DNA of 64,000 bases from Pegea sp. RAD2-039 (GCA_034620365.1 JAQGEQ010000107.1:248001-312000); one strand, 5' to 3'. Shown: positions 37,310 to 49,142, counted from the stretch's first letter. Notes: generated by a model from the sequence alone, not told the origin. A program made the numbers and translations.

Positions 37310-37590
37310 TGCTGCTACTAGTCTTCTGATGAGGTATTCAATGAAAATTTAAATGAGAAGTGAACCAGAACGGAACCCTGATGAACACCACTGGTAATTT
37401 GACTTAGATGTGGATAAAGATCTTTCTACACGAGGTTGTTGGTTTCTATCTGATCTTTAATCTTCAATCCACTGTAAGATAAAGCTGTTGATTTTTAAGT
37501 TTTTCAATACAGTAATTAGCTTGTTGTGTGGGACACAATCAAATGACTTGTCATATAATTGTGAATGATATGCTCTTGAGTTCTACAGAT
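37310..37590 (-). mobile_element. Relic of a non-LTR retrotransposon reverse transcriptase
   Basis: On the minus strand, DKSFDCVPHNKLITVLKNLK and SGVHQGSVLVHFSF are recognisable in different frames. They match the conserved D-x-S-K-A-F-D-x-V-P-H and S-G-V-P-Q-G-S-V-L-G-P-L-L-F blocks of LINE reverse transcriptases. Stops and frameshifts make it dead. The catalytic YxDD (FADD) block is not visible. I cannot place the clade. Confidence 0.7.
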
Positions 37591-37759
37591 AACTGAACTC
37601 AGCAAACCGATCAAAAAGCTAAACGTCTGTTTAATATGGTTTTCTGAAAAATAAAAAATTATGATAATCAATACATAAGTAGTAAAATGAGAATAATATA
37701 TTCGAGAACAATTATTCCATTTTTAACAAGTTTTCTATTAAAAACTTGTACAACAACAG

Positions 37760-38045
37760 CACTAAAAAGTATTAGTCCTAACAGTGAATATTTTCAAATA
37801 TCATAGAACTGATATCATTTCTACCAATTTAATACAGGTTGGTTTGAAGTTATTCATTTAATTGATTGTTTGTTGTCAAAATAAACAAACTGATTTTATA
37901 AATAGTTTATTTTTTCAATAAATTGTTGTCGGTTTAAACAGGAATCTTATACACAGTGCCATTTGGTACTGGAACTGTTCTCAATCCAGCTTTAACGGTT
38001 TGTGGTTGGCCAGATAAAATTCCTCAGTGCAGAGGAATAAGTAAT
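37760..38045 (+). pseudogene. Relic CBM14 exon pair
   Basis: The first half (37760-37837) has lost its cysteines. The second half (from 37942) keeps the TTTAAACAG acceptor and reads ILYTVPFGTGTVLNPALTVC, with the fourth cysteine replaced by Phe. It is followed by the usual AGGTAGTGCT sequence. Confidence 0.65.
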
Positions 38046-38379
38046 AAGAAAGGTAGTGCTCAAAATACCAAGAAAACTGGAAATTAAATATCTACACTTT
38101 GTAAAATCTCTAATCAAATAAAAGTACTTCATTTTAACTTGTGTATTTTCAACTTTTTGGAAAACCTTAAAAAGTCATAAAATAAATTTTAATTTAAGTA
38201 CATTGAAATTTTAATCAAAAACTTTTCATAAATGAATGATTGAATGCTTTTAACAAAAGGTTTTCAAATATCTTTTTATTTTTGCAAAATTTTAAGGCTT
38301 TCAAATAATCTTAGCTACATCCTCTAAAAAGACTCGTGTATTTAGTTAGATTAACAAATTAATTAAATTAATTAAGAAC

Positions 38380-38585
38380 ATCTCCTTGACATCTATAATT
38401 GTTTTATTGAATCATTCACTTCCTTTTCAAGTTAAATATTCTTTCAAAATTTTCATTGAAGTTAAAAAATTAAAAACACTTTGAATAGTTTCATAGGAAG
38501 TAGATTATCCATGACAAAATCTACTTTGCAAGAAACTGATTGAAAATCTATTAAAGGTGAATTATATGAAAACAAATTTTAATAA
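38380..38585 (+). repeat. R element copy with broken frame
   Basis: It matches the other R copies, but stops (TAA near 38434, TGA near 38540) interrupt the frame. This supports a non-coding status. Confidence 0.45.
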
Positions 38586-38587
38586 AA

Positions 38588-38800
38588 GTTTATGAAAAGA
38601 TGATCATAATACGGAGCATTTTAGGAACATTCGGGATGCATGCACGAGATCTCTACCTTACACTTCCTCTGCATTCAGAAAATTAGCTCTAACTCTAGTT
38701 TTAACTAAACACTAAATTTTTAACTTCTACTAAGTGGCGTTAAAGAGCTAAAACTTTTATAAATAATGTTGGTTTCAAAATGTGATCTTTCTCTAAGACA
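38588..38800 (-). pseudogene. Relic of TSP1 gene exons 3-4
   Basis: Same relic as at 31328, more diverged. Confidence 0.55.
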
Positions 38801-40116
38801 ATAACACAATAACCAAATTGCATTTAATAGTTTTTCGAATAACTAATGGAAATACCAAACTTTCTTCCGAAGCATAAAAACTAAAAAAACTTAAAATAAT
38901 ATCAAGAATATAAAGAATACAATTTATGATTTGTAGAAGTTGATTTTCAATTTTTATTGATTTTCTATTAAACTGATAAGACTCCTGAACATAATTGATA
39001 TCTGATTTTTTTAACTAAAATTCACTTTAATTTTTTTAAGCCAAAACAGTATTATCTGATTTTATCAAATACTGACGTTAATTTAAAAACTTTTTAGTAT
39101 TAGGTTATATCTATCAGTAAATAATAAGATCTAAATTTTTTTGAATAATTGGATTTATTTCTATTTTGTAAGTCTAAAAAACGAACTCAACAATAATTTG
39201 ATTCTAAAAGTTTAAATGTGAAATGTAACTTTGTTTCAAAAAGTAAAAATACTTTTTAATTATAAAAAGATATAAGATTTTTTTTACTGACCTTCAACTT
39301 TTGGTAGAAAAAATAAAATTGTTTTTTTTTATCATAAAATGTACTTTGAAATATGTTATAACTTTTTTAAACGATCTTAAACTTTTATAACTCATATATA
39401 CGAATTTATGATGACAATAAAACAAGTTTTCATTTTTTTCATTATTTGTTACTCGAAGTAATATAATAGAAAGTTTATCTTTTGGTGAAAAATATTTCGA
39501 TTTACAATCAATCAAAGAACTGAATAATTAATAAAATTTTTCTCAAACTTTCTTATACAATGTTTTCAAATGTAAAAAAATGATTAAAAGTACAAGGTTT
39601 GCTTAAAAATATTTAACTATTTTGTATTTTGTAGCATTACATTGTAGACTATTTCCTTTTTAGTTCAAATAAGAAGTTTTTACAAGTACTTTAACCTGAA
39701 GCGGTTTTAAACCAATTATAAGTGACTTTTTTAATAAAATATAGTCTAACTATTTATTATTTCTAATGGAGAAATAAGATTTAACATTTTTATTCAAGCT
39801 TAAAAGTTCTATTTATGTCTTATGTAAGACTAGCTAGAAAAACGATTTTTGTCTAAAGGTTTAATTTATTTTAAAAGTCGTTATAAGATTTTATGAAATT
39901 ATTTTACTTTATTTAAGTTACTTATTTAGTGTTAAAATCTTTCTAGCTTTTAAGCTGTTCGAGAATCTATAATTAGCTTCATTTGAAAAATAGATGAAAC
40001 AATTGATGATGTCGCTTTTTCAAAAACTTCATATTTTATCATTAACCTCAAAAAATTGAATTTCAAAATTTGTTCACACTTCCCAGCTTTTCTATTTTTA
40101 GTTTCTAAATCGTACA

Positions 40117-41399
40117 ATGTATTTCTTTGCTTGTAAGTCTTGCCGGTCAATCTGCTCCAGGTTCCAATACTGCGCACCGTTTTATGTAGAAGAGTTTCCA
40201 GACGCTATTTCTGTGTCCCAAGCTGATGTGAGTGAAATTATTGATAATGATTACTGTTACATCGGAGGCTGTTCTGTCCTGCCAGTTTTTTGTCTGGCTT
40301 GCAATATTGAGTTTGTTGCAGAATCATAAGAGTCAGTAATAAACATCGAAAATCATTACGTGGCTTGTATCAATTTAAAAGAGAATCATTGATAAAAATG
40401 TATACAGAAACTGTTCAAAGAGAATTTGAAGTGATAAAAGAAAGAATAGCAAGTGAAAAAGAGGAAGAACATAGGAAAGAAGAAGAGAAAGAAGAAGAGG
40501 AAAAAGAAGGGGAAGAAGAAGAAGAAGAGAAAAAAGAGGAGAAAACAGAATAGGAAGAAGCAGACCAAGAAGAAGAGGAAGAAAATGAGTAAGATTAAAA
40601 TGAAGAAGGTGAAGATGAAGAGAGTGAAAATGTTGATGATTCCCTCCGGATTCAAGATCTTCAAAGTATTTTTAGTAGAGAGTTAGAAAAAGAGAAATAC
40701 AAAGTGAACAACCAAATCTTAGAAATAACTTCTTTAGATATCAAAGAAATGAGACTTGTGAGTAGAGTTGCTGATCAACAGATCAATTTGTATTTGAGAT
40801 TTGCAGTTGAGATTTTAACAAGAAACTTTGTTCCAGTGTTAAAGATAAAATTGAGACAAATTGAAGCAGATTTATTCATGAAAGTTCTTGCATCTACTGA
40901 TTTTTTGGTTTCGAATTGTAGAGAAACCACTAAAAGATATTTAAGAAAGATCACTCTTAACAACTCAAAGAAAAGAAGATTAATTGAAAGTACATATAAA
41001 AAACTATCAACATTAATTTCGAAGACAATTAAAAAGTATTTTCATAAATTCGAACAGTTTCTAGAAGTTGATCTTTTTATAATGAAAAGATCTTTGAGAA
41101 AGATTCTTCTAGATGCTATTGTTCAAATTAAACGGAAAAACTCTTTTGCTCTTACTAACATCAACGAAGAACATCTTAGTCGTACATTATTTCGGTTAAC
41201 AAAAATGGTAAAAATACGAGCTGAATGTTTGATTAATATTGACAATGGAATGGAAATTGTTTTAGAAAAACTGTTTTTCTGGATCCAAAGTGGTTTTGAA
41301 TTTTCTAACGTGGTGTGGAGTGCCAAACTGAATTCAAATTTTGGAAAATTACTAGATAGTAGTATTCGTTTGATTCGAAAAACCTGTTTGACGAAATAA
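40117..41399 (+). pseudogene. Mis18-like protein, copy 4, frameshifted with three stops in the acidic tract
   Basis: The N-terminus (MYFFACKSCRSIC, CLAC) is intact up to a 1-nt deletion near 40312 in the segment after the second CxxC. In the downstream frame the acidic region has TAG at 40551 and TAA at 40590 and 40596. From there the C-terminal helical region is open to TAA at 41397, about six codons earlier than in copy 3. The acidic tract is long and lysine/glutamate mixed. A pseudogene. Confidence 0.75.
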
Positions 41400-42219
41400 C
41401 AATTAGAATATTGATTTTACTAATATAGGTTGGACATCAGTATTATTGAAATGCATTTCGCTTTTAAAGTTTTACTTTTAGTTGTTGTTCAAAAGAAATT
41501 TATGTTTTGTGACTTGACGAATTCTTACAAATAAAAATTACATTCTAGAATTATCCATGTCTTCTAAATTTTATTTTTAAGTCTTAAACTACAAAAAGAA
41601 CTTTTAAAAAAGCTTTTATGATTTGCTCTGAATCTTTTTATAGAACTTTAAATAACTTAGAAAAATAAAATTACTTATTAGTGACCTTTGGTAAATACTA
41701 AAATAAGTTTATATATAAAAATGTTAACTTACTTTTTTTAATATACTTAATTAAAAAAGACTTATTTTGTCGATAAAGCAGAAATCAAACCTAATATCTT
41801 TAAGGTTATCATAATAGTAATTCGTTAATAGAGTTCTAATTTGGTTTTTCAACTTTTGGTTAGTTGTTTAAACTCCAAAATCTTTTACATAATTAATTCA
41901 AAATTGTATTATGGTTGTTAGAAAAGATTTATTTGGTATTCAGAAGAATCGTTTAAATTGAATAACTCTTAGTGAATGATCAGAAAAACAACTAAACGAA
42001 ACGTGTTTAAAAGATTCGTAAAAAAATAACGATTATATATTTATTCGTGTTTATAAATAATAAACCTTTTTATAAAACTTATTACAACGTATATGAAATG
42101 TAGTAAATATTAAAAACATAATTTTTCTAAAGCTTTTTAGATTAAGTTTTTAAACCAAATAAAATAACTGAATTCATAATAAGTTTGATCACTTACTACG
42201 TTATTCTCAATTTTTATAG
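41400..42219. other. Spacer after Mis18-like copy 4
   Basis: Nearly identical to 26600-27390; no gene seen. Confidence 0.4.
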
Positions 42220-42465
42220 GAATCTTAGAGATAATGTCACGTCCTCCTGCAACTCATTTCAATCCATATTTGAAGATTTGTGATTTTCCATAAAAAGTTC
42301 CTCCTTGCAGAGTAGATAGTAATTAAAACTAAAGATCTAAGAACTTGAGGTTTGCTGATATTGAAGCCTTAAGTAATCAAGACACTTACGTATTCATGAT
42401 ACTAATTCTTGACAGCATCATTCAAATGATGACATCATTTAGTTCTGAACTTATGATTGTAAACG
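42220..42465 (+). pseudogene. Relic CBM14 terminal exon joined to a CTLD tail
   Basis: Almost identical to 27391-27650, including the TAA after CDFP and the ATGACATCAT. The fusion therefore predates the duplication that made units 2 and 4. Confidence 0.65.
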
Positions 42466-42982
42466 GATATTTCATTTTCTAATTTTTTTTTCTAAATCTC
42501 GAACCATCAGCCTAAAACCTCTCGTAAACATTCATTCTTTAAATTCTAATTCTTTACTTTTTTCTATAAAAAAATTATTGCTTATTGTTGACGAGTCTAA
42601 ATATTAATCGTTAGTTAATACAAATAATTAAATGTATTATAACCTTAACCATGTTAATTATATCATCATTTGAATAAATCTCAAAAACGTTTTTTCACGT
42701 ATAATCATTCAATTATTTCAGATCAGTTGGTTCAGCTTCTGACTAGTAGTGTTAAAATAGTTCAGGTTAAAAGTAAAAAAAAAAGGAAATAAAAATATAC
42801 AAGACTCGAAGATATCTATAAATAAATATATTTGTTCAAATTCAAGGAAATAGCTTTTTGGAAAGAGTACTAAAAAAGACAAAGAAAAGTATTTAACTTT
42901 AAAACTAAAAGAAACTTTTTTAGAAGTATAACAGTTGGTTGAGTTTTTGGTTGTTAAGTTTTATGGTTCAAAAAACCAGAAT

Positions 42983-43819
42983 ATGTTTGAGAATAAAAGT
43001 CAAAGGGTAAAGGAGGTTTTTGATTCTAGTATCGGTGTGATTGAAGTAGTAAATTTATACAGAAGTAAGTCTGAAGCTACCAAATATTGTGAGGAAAATG
43101 ATGGAATGTTGATTCCATTACATAATCAGAAGATAGTTGAAGAAGTATCTGATAAACTTATGGAGGCTAAAATTAAAAAAAAAATAACCTGGCTTCAAGT
43201 AGGACTTGATTGTAAAAACGGAAGTTATCAGTGGCAAGATGGAATGAAGTTTAATGAAAATAATTACAATCCAAGTTTGCAGTTTCCAACAGATAACTGT
43301 CAAAACTTCTTTTATCTTCGACGTAGAAGTAACAGTAAGAAGTTCCAACTCACAGGAAGTCGATGGAACTATTATGTTCCATTTTTATGTTTAAGGAATA
43401 GTAAGATTAAACCAACAACAAAAAGGCCAACAATTACATTTACAGAAGCAAAAGATATTTTTATGTCTAGTAACAGACAAACAGCAATTACTTTGACTGA
43501 TTCAACAAGCAAACCTTTGTATAGTAACAGACAAACAACATTTACTTTGACAGAACCAACAAGCAAACCTTTCACTAGTAGCAGACAAACAACAACTTTA
43601 TTTACTGGTAGCAATAAATTAGGTTTTAACAACTTTCTCTTGTTTGGTTTATTTGTTGGATCAGTTCTGTTATTTGTATTTATTTGCTACATGGTTTTAA
43701 AAAAGACTCTTCTTAAGAAAAAGAAACTAAAATATGCTGCCAATGATATTGAGCTTCAAGATGCTAACGTTGAAGAGGAAGAAGACATCAATCAGCAAAG
43801 AGAAGAAAGTCATCTTTAG
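42983..43819 (+). CDS. CTLD single-pass membrane protein, copy D, longer stalk, tail truncated
   Basis: The ATG at 42983 aligns with the other copies; the frame is open back to 42935 without an ATG. The lectin-like domain is almost the same as copy B, but has DNC instead of DRC before the loop. The stalk has three SNRQT/SSRQT repeats instead of two (about residues 160-210). The stalk end and transmembrane segment (NNFLLFGLFVGSVLLFVFIC) match copy C, while the cytosolic part matches copy B. Copy D thus looks like a B/C mosaic. TAG at 43817 replaces the first tail tyrosine, as in copy B, with an open continuation containing YVSM. No signal peptide is visible. Confidence 0.8.
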   Translation: MFENKSQRVKEVFDSSIGVIEVVNLYRSKSEATKYCEENDGMLIPLHNQKIVEEVSDKLMEAKIKKKITWLQVGLDCKNGSYQWQDGMKFNENNYNPSLQFPTDNCQNFFYLRRRSNSKKFQLTGSRWNYYVPFLCLRNSKIKPTTKRPTITFTEAKDIFMSSNRQTAITLTDSTSKPLYSNRQTTFTLTEPTSKPFTSSRQTTTLFTGSNKLGFNNFLLFGLFVGSVLLFVFICYMVLKKTLLKKKKLKYAANDIELQDANVEEEEDINQQREESHL

Positions 43820-43894
43820 GCTGATATTGAAGACTTAAACCATCAAGACACTTATGTATCTATGATGCCAAGTCATAACAACATCAATTAAACG

Positions 43895-43904
43895 ATGACG
43901 TCAT
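43895..43904. promoter_or_regulatory. ATGACGTCAT palindrome after CTLD copy D
   Basis: Same position relative to the gene as in copies A and B. Confidence 0.4.
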
Positions 43905-45990
43905 TTAAACCAGAACTTCAAACTGTAAACGGATATTTTATTTTTCATTTTTTTCTAAATCTCGTAATAACAATCAGCTTCAAACCTCTTAAACAGATTT
44001 TGAAGTCATTCTTTTCTTAAGTTTATTTTCTGAGAACTTTTCCTTTCGTTTTTTATTTTTTTTCCATCTAAAAAATTGTTGTTTATTGTTGAATCTTCTA
44101 ATGATGTACCAAATATCAGATTCGAATGATGAGTAGCTACGGCAAACATATATCTTCAACAAATATAAAAATGAAAACCTTGTTTATAAACAAGCTGAAG
44201 ATCTCTTAATATAATTTTAAATTATTAAAAATTTTAGCATAAAATAATAATTGTATCTTGATTATGTTATTCGTTAAATAAACCTCAAATAAATAGTTTT
44301 ATTTCCGTTTAATCATTTAATTAAATAATTCAGTTAGTTGTATGGGTAGATCAAAACACTAAAAATCATTTGGATGTTTGCTTTGAATTTAGTTTTACTT
44401 TTATCAAATTGTGATGGTTTTAAAGATTTAATATAAGAGTAAATCACATATGCAGTTCTTAAATTTCTTTCAAATAAATTTTCTGGTTAAAATAAAGTCT
44501 TTCATGCTGTTAATTAACGTGGAAACAAAATTAAATTATTTCGACAAATAAAGTTAATAAAAAGTACTTTGTGATTTTATGTTTGATTAGATTTTGAATC
44601 TAATTTAAGATTTTATAGTTTTGATTTGTAACAACTTTCTCTTAGATAAAATACTATTCACTTAAAAAAGGAAAAAAGCTTGAAAAAGTTTCGAATGACA
44701 AAATTGTGAATTTCTTCTTTTGTTTATTGTTTATATTTTTTCACCAAAAATATTTATATTCTAAGGAAAAATCTGCTAAAAATGACCTTCAACTAGCTTA
44801 AGTTAAAAAAAAAACTTTTTTCAATGAAATTCTTCAAACAAAATAATTGAAAATATTTAGAGATTTGAAGTAAAAGGAAATAACAAATAATTGTAATAAG
44901 TTGTAAAATAAACTTATTGAAATGAAAATATTTGATGAATAATTTTTAAATTTTATCCCTAAAATGTAAAAAAATAAAAAAAGGATTTCATCAAAATGAA
45001 AATTACTAAAGACAATTTTGAAACTAAGAGACGAAGTCTACTAAGAGTTGTGCCAGTTTGTTTTAAACGTTTTGAAAGATCTGTGGATAACAAATTTAAT
45101 GAAACTTTAATTTTGTTTTAGTGAGTTCTTAAATTATTAAACTATTCTTTATAAACAGGATAAAAAGTAAATTAATCATCGATAGTTTCCTACAATAAAA
45201 CCACTAATTAAATCAAATCTTTTTTTTAAATTTTTTTTGATTGCTTTCAAAGAAAGTTTAATTTTGAAGAGTTTTTGAATAGATAGAAAAAAATAAAGTT
45301 AAACACAATGTCTAAACTCTTAAAAGGATTTAAATTCTTTTAATATATATATCGTTTTTGGTATAAAGTGAGATTGTATAGTTTGTGAGAATGTTTATTA
45401 GCAAAAGATGTTCTTTTTAGGCATTCTACATCACATTTATTCTAAAAAATACAGAAAAAAAAATTAACTAAAATATAAATAAAGTATCAATTTTATGAAA
45501 AAAAGTCTTGAAATATTTTCTCATGCATAAAATAATACTTCACGATCAATTATTACGTTTGTTTGTATTAAAAGTCCTTGATGTAAATCTTTTTGAAGAA
45601 ATTTTTGAATGTATTGATTTTTATCAAAAAAATAAGATTTAACATTTATATTCAAGTTTGGAATATTAATAAGAGAGGTAGTGCTCCCAATACCAACTTA
45701 ACTGGTAATCATTAATTTAAACTTTATAAAATCTCTAATCAGATAAAAATTTTCTTTTTCAATTTGGTTATTTTCAACTTCATAGAAAACATTAAGAAAC
45801 ATAAAATAATTTTTAATTTAAGTACATTGAAATTTTAACCAAGTACTTTTCATAAATGAATGATTGAATGCTTTTAAAATTTTTTTAAACTATTTTGATA
45901 GTTTTGCAAATTTTGAAGGCTTTCAAATAATCTTAGCTACATCCTCTAAAAAGATCCGTGTATTAAGATAGATTGAAAAAAATTAATTAA
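43905..45990. other. Unit spacer
   Basis: It matches 29015-31100. At 44996 an ATG opens the basic ORF block (MKITKDNFETKRRSLL...). No other coding signal is seen. Confidence 0.35.
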
Positions 45991-46009
45991 ATTAATTAAG
46001 AACATCTTT

Positions 46010-46207
46010 TTGACATCTATAATTGTTTTATTGTATCATTCACTTCCTCTTCAAGTTGAATATTCTTTAAAAGTTGTCATTAAAGTTAAAAAATTTAAAA
46101 ACACTTTGAATAGTTTCATAGGAAGTAGATTATCCATGAAAAAATCTACTTGGCAAGAAACTGATTGGAAATCTATTGAAAGTGAATTTAATGAATACAA
46201 ATTTTAA
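46010..46207 (+). repeat. R element copy with 65-codon frame
   Basis: TTG-started, close to 23622 and 31124. Confidence 0.45.
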
Positions 46208-46212
46208 TAAAA

Positions 46213-46430
46213 TTTTATGAAAAGATGATCATACTACGGAGCATTTAAGGAACATTCGGGATGCAGACTCGAGATCTTGACCTTACACTTCCTCCACAGT
46301 CAGAAAATTAGCTCCAACTCTAGTTTTAACTAAAAACTAAATTTTTAACTTCTACTAAGTGGCGTAAAAGAGCTATAACTTACATAAAGATTGTTGGTTT
46401 CAAAATCTGATCTTTCACTAAGACAATAAT
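46213..46430 (-). pseudogene. Relic of TSP1 gene exons 3-4
   Basis: Same relic as at 23826 and 31328. Confidence 0.6.
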
Positions 46431-47737
46431 ACAATAATCAAATTGCATTTAATAGTTTTTCAAATAACTAATGGAAATACCAAACTTTCTTCCAAAGCGT
46501 AAAAACTAAAAAAGCTTAAAATAATATCAAGAATATGAAGAATACAATTTAAGATTTGTAGAAATTGATTTTCAATTTTTATTGATTTTCTATTAAACTG
46601 ATAAGACTCCTGAACATAATTGATATCTGATTTTTTTAACTAAAATTCACTTTAATTTTTTTAAGCCAAAACAGTATTATCTGATTTTATCAAATACTGA
46701 CATTAATTAAAAAACATTTTAGTATTAGGTTATACCTATCAGTATTTAATAAGATTTAAATTTTTTTGAACAACTGAATTTATTTCTATTTTGTAAGTCT
46801 GAAAAACGAACTCAACAATAATTTGATTCTATAAGTTTAAATGTGAAATGTAACTTTGTTTCAAAAAGTAGAAATACTTTTAAATTATAAAGAGATATGA
46901 GATTTTATTTACTGACCTTCAGCTTTTGGTAGAAAAAAAAACTTTTTTTTAGTCATAAAATGTACTTTGAAATATTTTATAATTTTATTAAACGATCTTA
47001 AACTTTTATAACTCATATATACGAATTTATGATGACAATAAAACAAGTTTTCGTTTTTTTCATTGCTTGTTACTCGAAGTAATATATTAGAAAATTTATC
47101 TTTTGGTGAAAAATATTTCGATTTACAATCAATCATAGAACTGAATTTTTAATAACATTTTTCTCAAACTTTCACATATAATGTTTTCTATCGTAAAAAA
47201 ATGATTAAAAGTAGGAAGTTTGCTTAAAAATATTCAACTATTTTGTGTTTTGTAGCATTACATTGTAAACTATTTGTTTTTCAGTTCAAATAAGAAGTTT
47301 TTACAAGGAATTCAACCTGAAGTGGTTTTAAACCAATTATAAATGATATTTTTAATAAAATATAGTCTAACTATTTATTATTTCTAATGGAGAAATAAGA
47401 TTACACATTTTTATTTAAGCTTAAAAGTTATATTTATGTCTTATGTAAAACTAGCTAGAAAAACGATTTTTGTCTAAAGGTTTAATTTATTTTAAAAGTC
47501 GTTATAAGATTTTATGAAATTATTTTACTTTATTTAAGTTACTTATTTAGTGTTAAATTCTTTCTAACTTTTAAGCTGTTCGAGAATCTATAATTAGCTT
47601 CATTTGAAAAATATATGAAAAAATTGATGTTGTCGCTTTTTCAAAAACTTTATATTTTATCATTAACCTCAAAAAATTGAATTTCAAAATTTGTTCACAC
47701 TTCCCAGCTTTTCTATTTTTAGTTTCTAAATCGTACA

Positions 47738-49142
47738 ATGTATTTCTTTGCTTGTAAGTCTTGCCGGTCAATCTGCTCCAGGTTCCAATACTGCGCACCG
47801 TTTTTTGTAGAAGAGTTTCCAGACGCTATTTCTGTGTCCCAAGCTGATGTGAGTGAAATTATTGACAATGCTTACTGTTACATCGGAGGCTGTTCTGTCC
47901 TGCCAGTTTTTTTGTTTGGCTTGCAATATTGAGCTTGGTTGCAGAATCATAAGAGTCAGTAATAAAAATCGAAAATCATTACGTGGCTTGTATCAATTTA
48001 AAAGAGAATCATTGATAAAAATGGATATAGAAAGTGTTCAAAGAGAATTTGAAGTGATCAAAGAAAGAATATCAAGTGAAAAAGAGGAAGAAAATAGGAA
48101 AGAAGAAGAGAAAGAAGAAGAAGAAAAAGAACAGGAGGAAGAGGAAGAAGAAGAGGAAGAGGAAGAGGAAGAGGAAGAGGAAGAGGAAGAGGAAGGGGAA
48201 AAGGAAGAGGAAGAGGAAGAGGAAGGGGAAAAGGAAGAGGAAGAGGAAGAGGAAGAGGAAGAGGAAGAGGAAGAGGAAGAGGAAGAGGAAGAGGAAGAGG
48301 AAGAAGCAGAGGAAGAAGAAGAGGAAAAAGAAGAGGAAGAACAAGAAGAAGAAGAAGATGAAGAGAGTGAAAATGTTTATGATTCCCTCCGGATTCAAGA
48401 TCTTCAAAGTATTTTTAGTAGAGAGTTAGAAAAAGAGAAACATAAAGTGAACAACCAAATCTTAGAAATAACTTCTTTAGATATTGAAGGCATGAGACTT
48501 GCGAGTAGAGTTGTTGATCAACAGATCAATTTGTATTTGGTATTTGCAGTTGAGATTTTAACGAGAAACTTGGTTCCAGTATTAAAGATAAAATTGAGAC
48601 AAATTGAAGCAGATTTATTCTTGAAAGTTCTTGCATCTACTGATTTTTTAGTTTCGAAATGTAGAGAAACCACTGAAAGATATTTGAAAAAGCTTACTCT
48701 TAGCAACTCAAAGAAAAGAAGATTAATTGAAAGTACGTGTAAAAAACTATCAACACTAATTTCGAAGACAATTAAAAAGTATTTTCATAATTTTGAACAG
48801 TTTCTAGAAGTTGATATTTTTATAATGAAAAGATCTTTGAGAAAGATTCTTCTAGATGCTATTGTTCAAATTAAACGGAAAAACTCTTGTGCTCTTACTA
48901 ACATCAACGAAGAACATCTTAGTTGTACATTATTTCTGTTAACAAAAATGGTAAAAATACGAGCTGAATGTTTGATTAATATTGACAATGAAATGGAAAT
49001 TGTTTTAGAAAAACTGTTTTACTGGATCCAAAGTGGTTTTGAATTTTCTAACGTGGTGTGGAGTGCCAAACTGAATTCAAATTTTGGAAAATTACTAGAT
49101 AGTAGTATTCGTTTGATTCGAAAAACCTGTTTGACGAAATAA
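47738..49142 (+). pseudogene. Mis18-like protein, copy 5, single 1-nt insertion and giant poly-Glu tract
   Basis: The N-terminal frame (MYFFACKSC...) is shifted by one extra T in the run at 47907-47913 (seven T against six in the other copies), just before the second CxxC. In the shifted frame everything from there to TAA at 49140-49142 is open. The middle holds a poly-glutamate tract of about 90 residues, encoded by GAGGAA repeats. The only lesion is in a homopolymer, so a sequencing error or a polymorphism could explain it and the gene may be functional. The C-terminal stop matches copy 4. Confidence 0.7.
48133..48306 (+). repeat. Homopurine GAGGAA microsatellite inside Mis18-like copy 5
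   Basis: 174 consecutive purines, mostly (GAGGAA)n with two GAGGAAGGGGAAAAG interruptions. In the gene's frame it encodes Glu with a few Gly and Lys. The mirror-symmetric purine strand could form triplex (H-DNA) structure and is expected to be length-unstable. Confidence 0.9.

Noticed and set aside
40386-40686. Open frames rich in Phe/Leu on the minus strand and Lys/Arg in another plus frame
   Set aside because: They are shadows of the GAGGAA-type acidic tract of Mis18-like copy 4. The same happens at 25682-25886 and 48072-48429.
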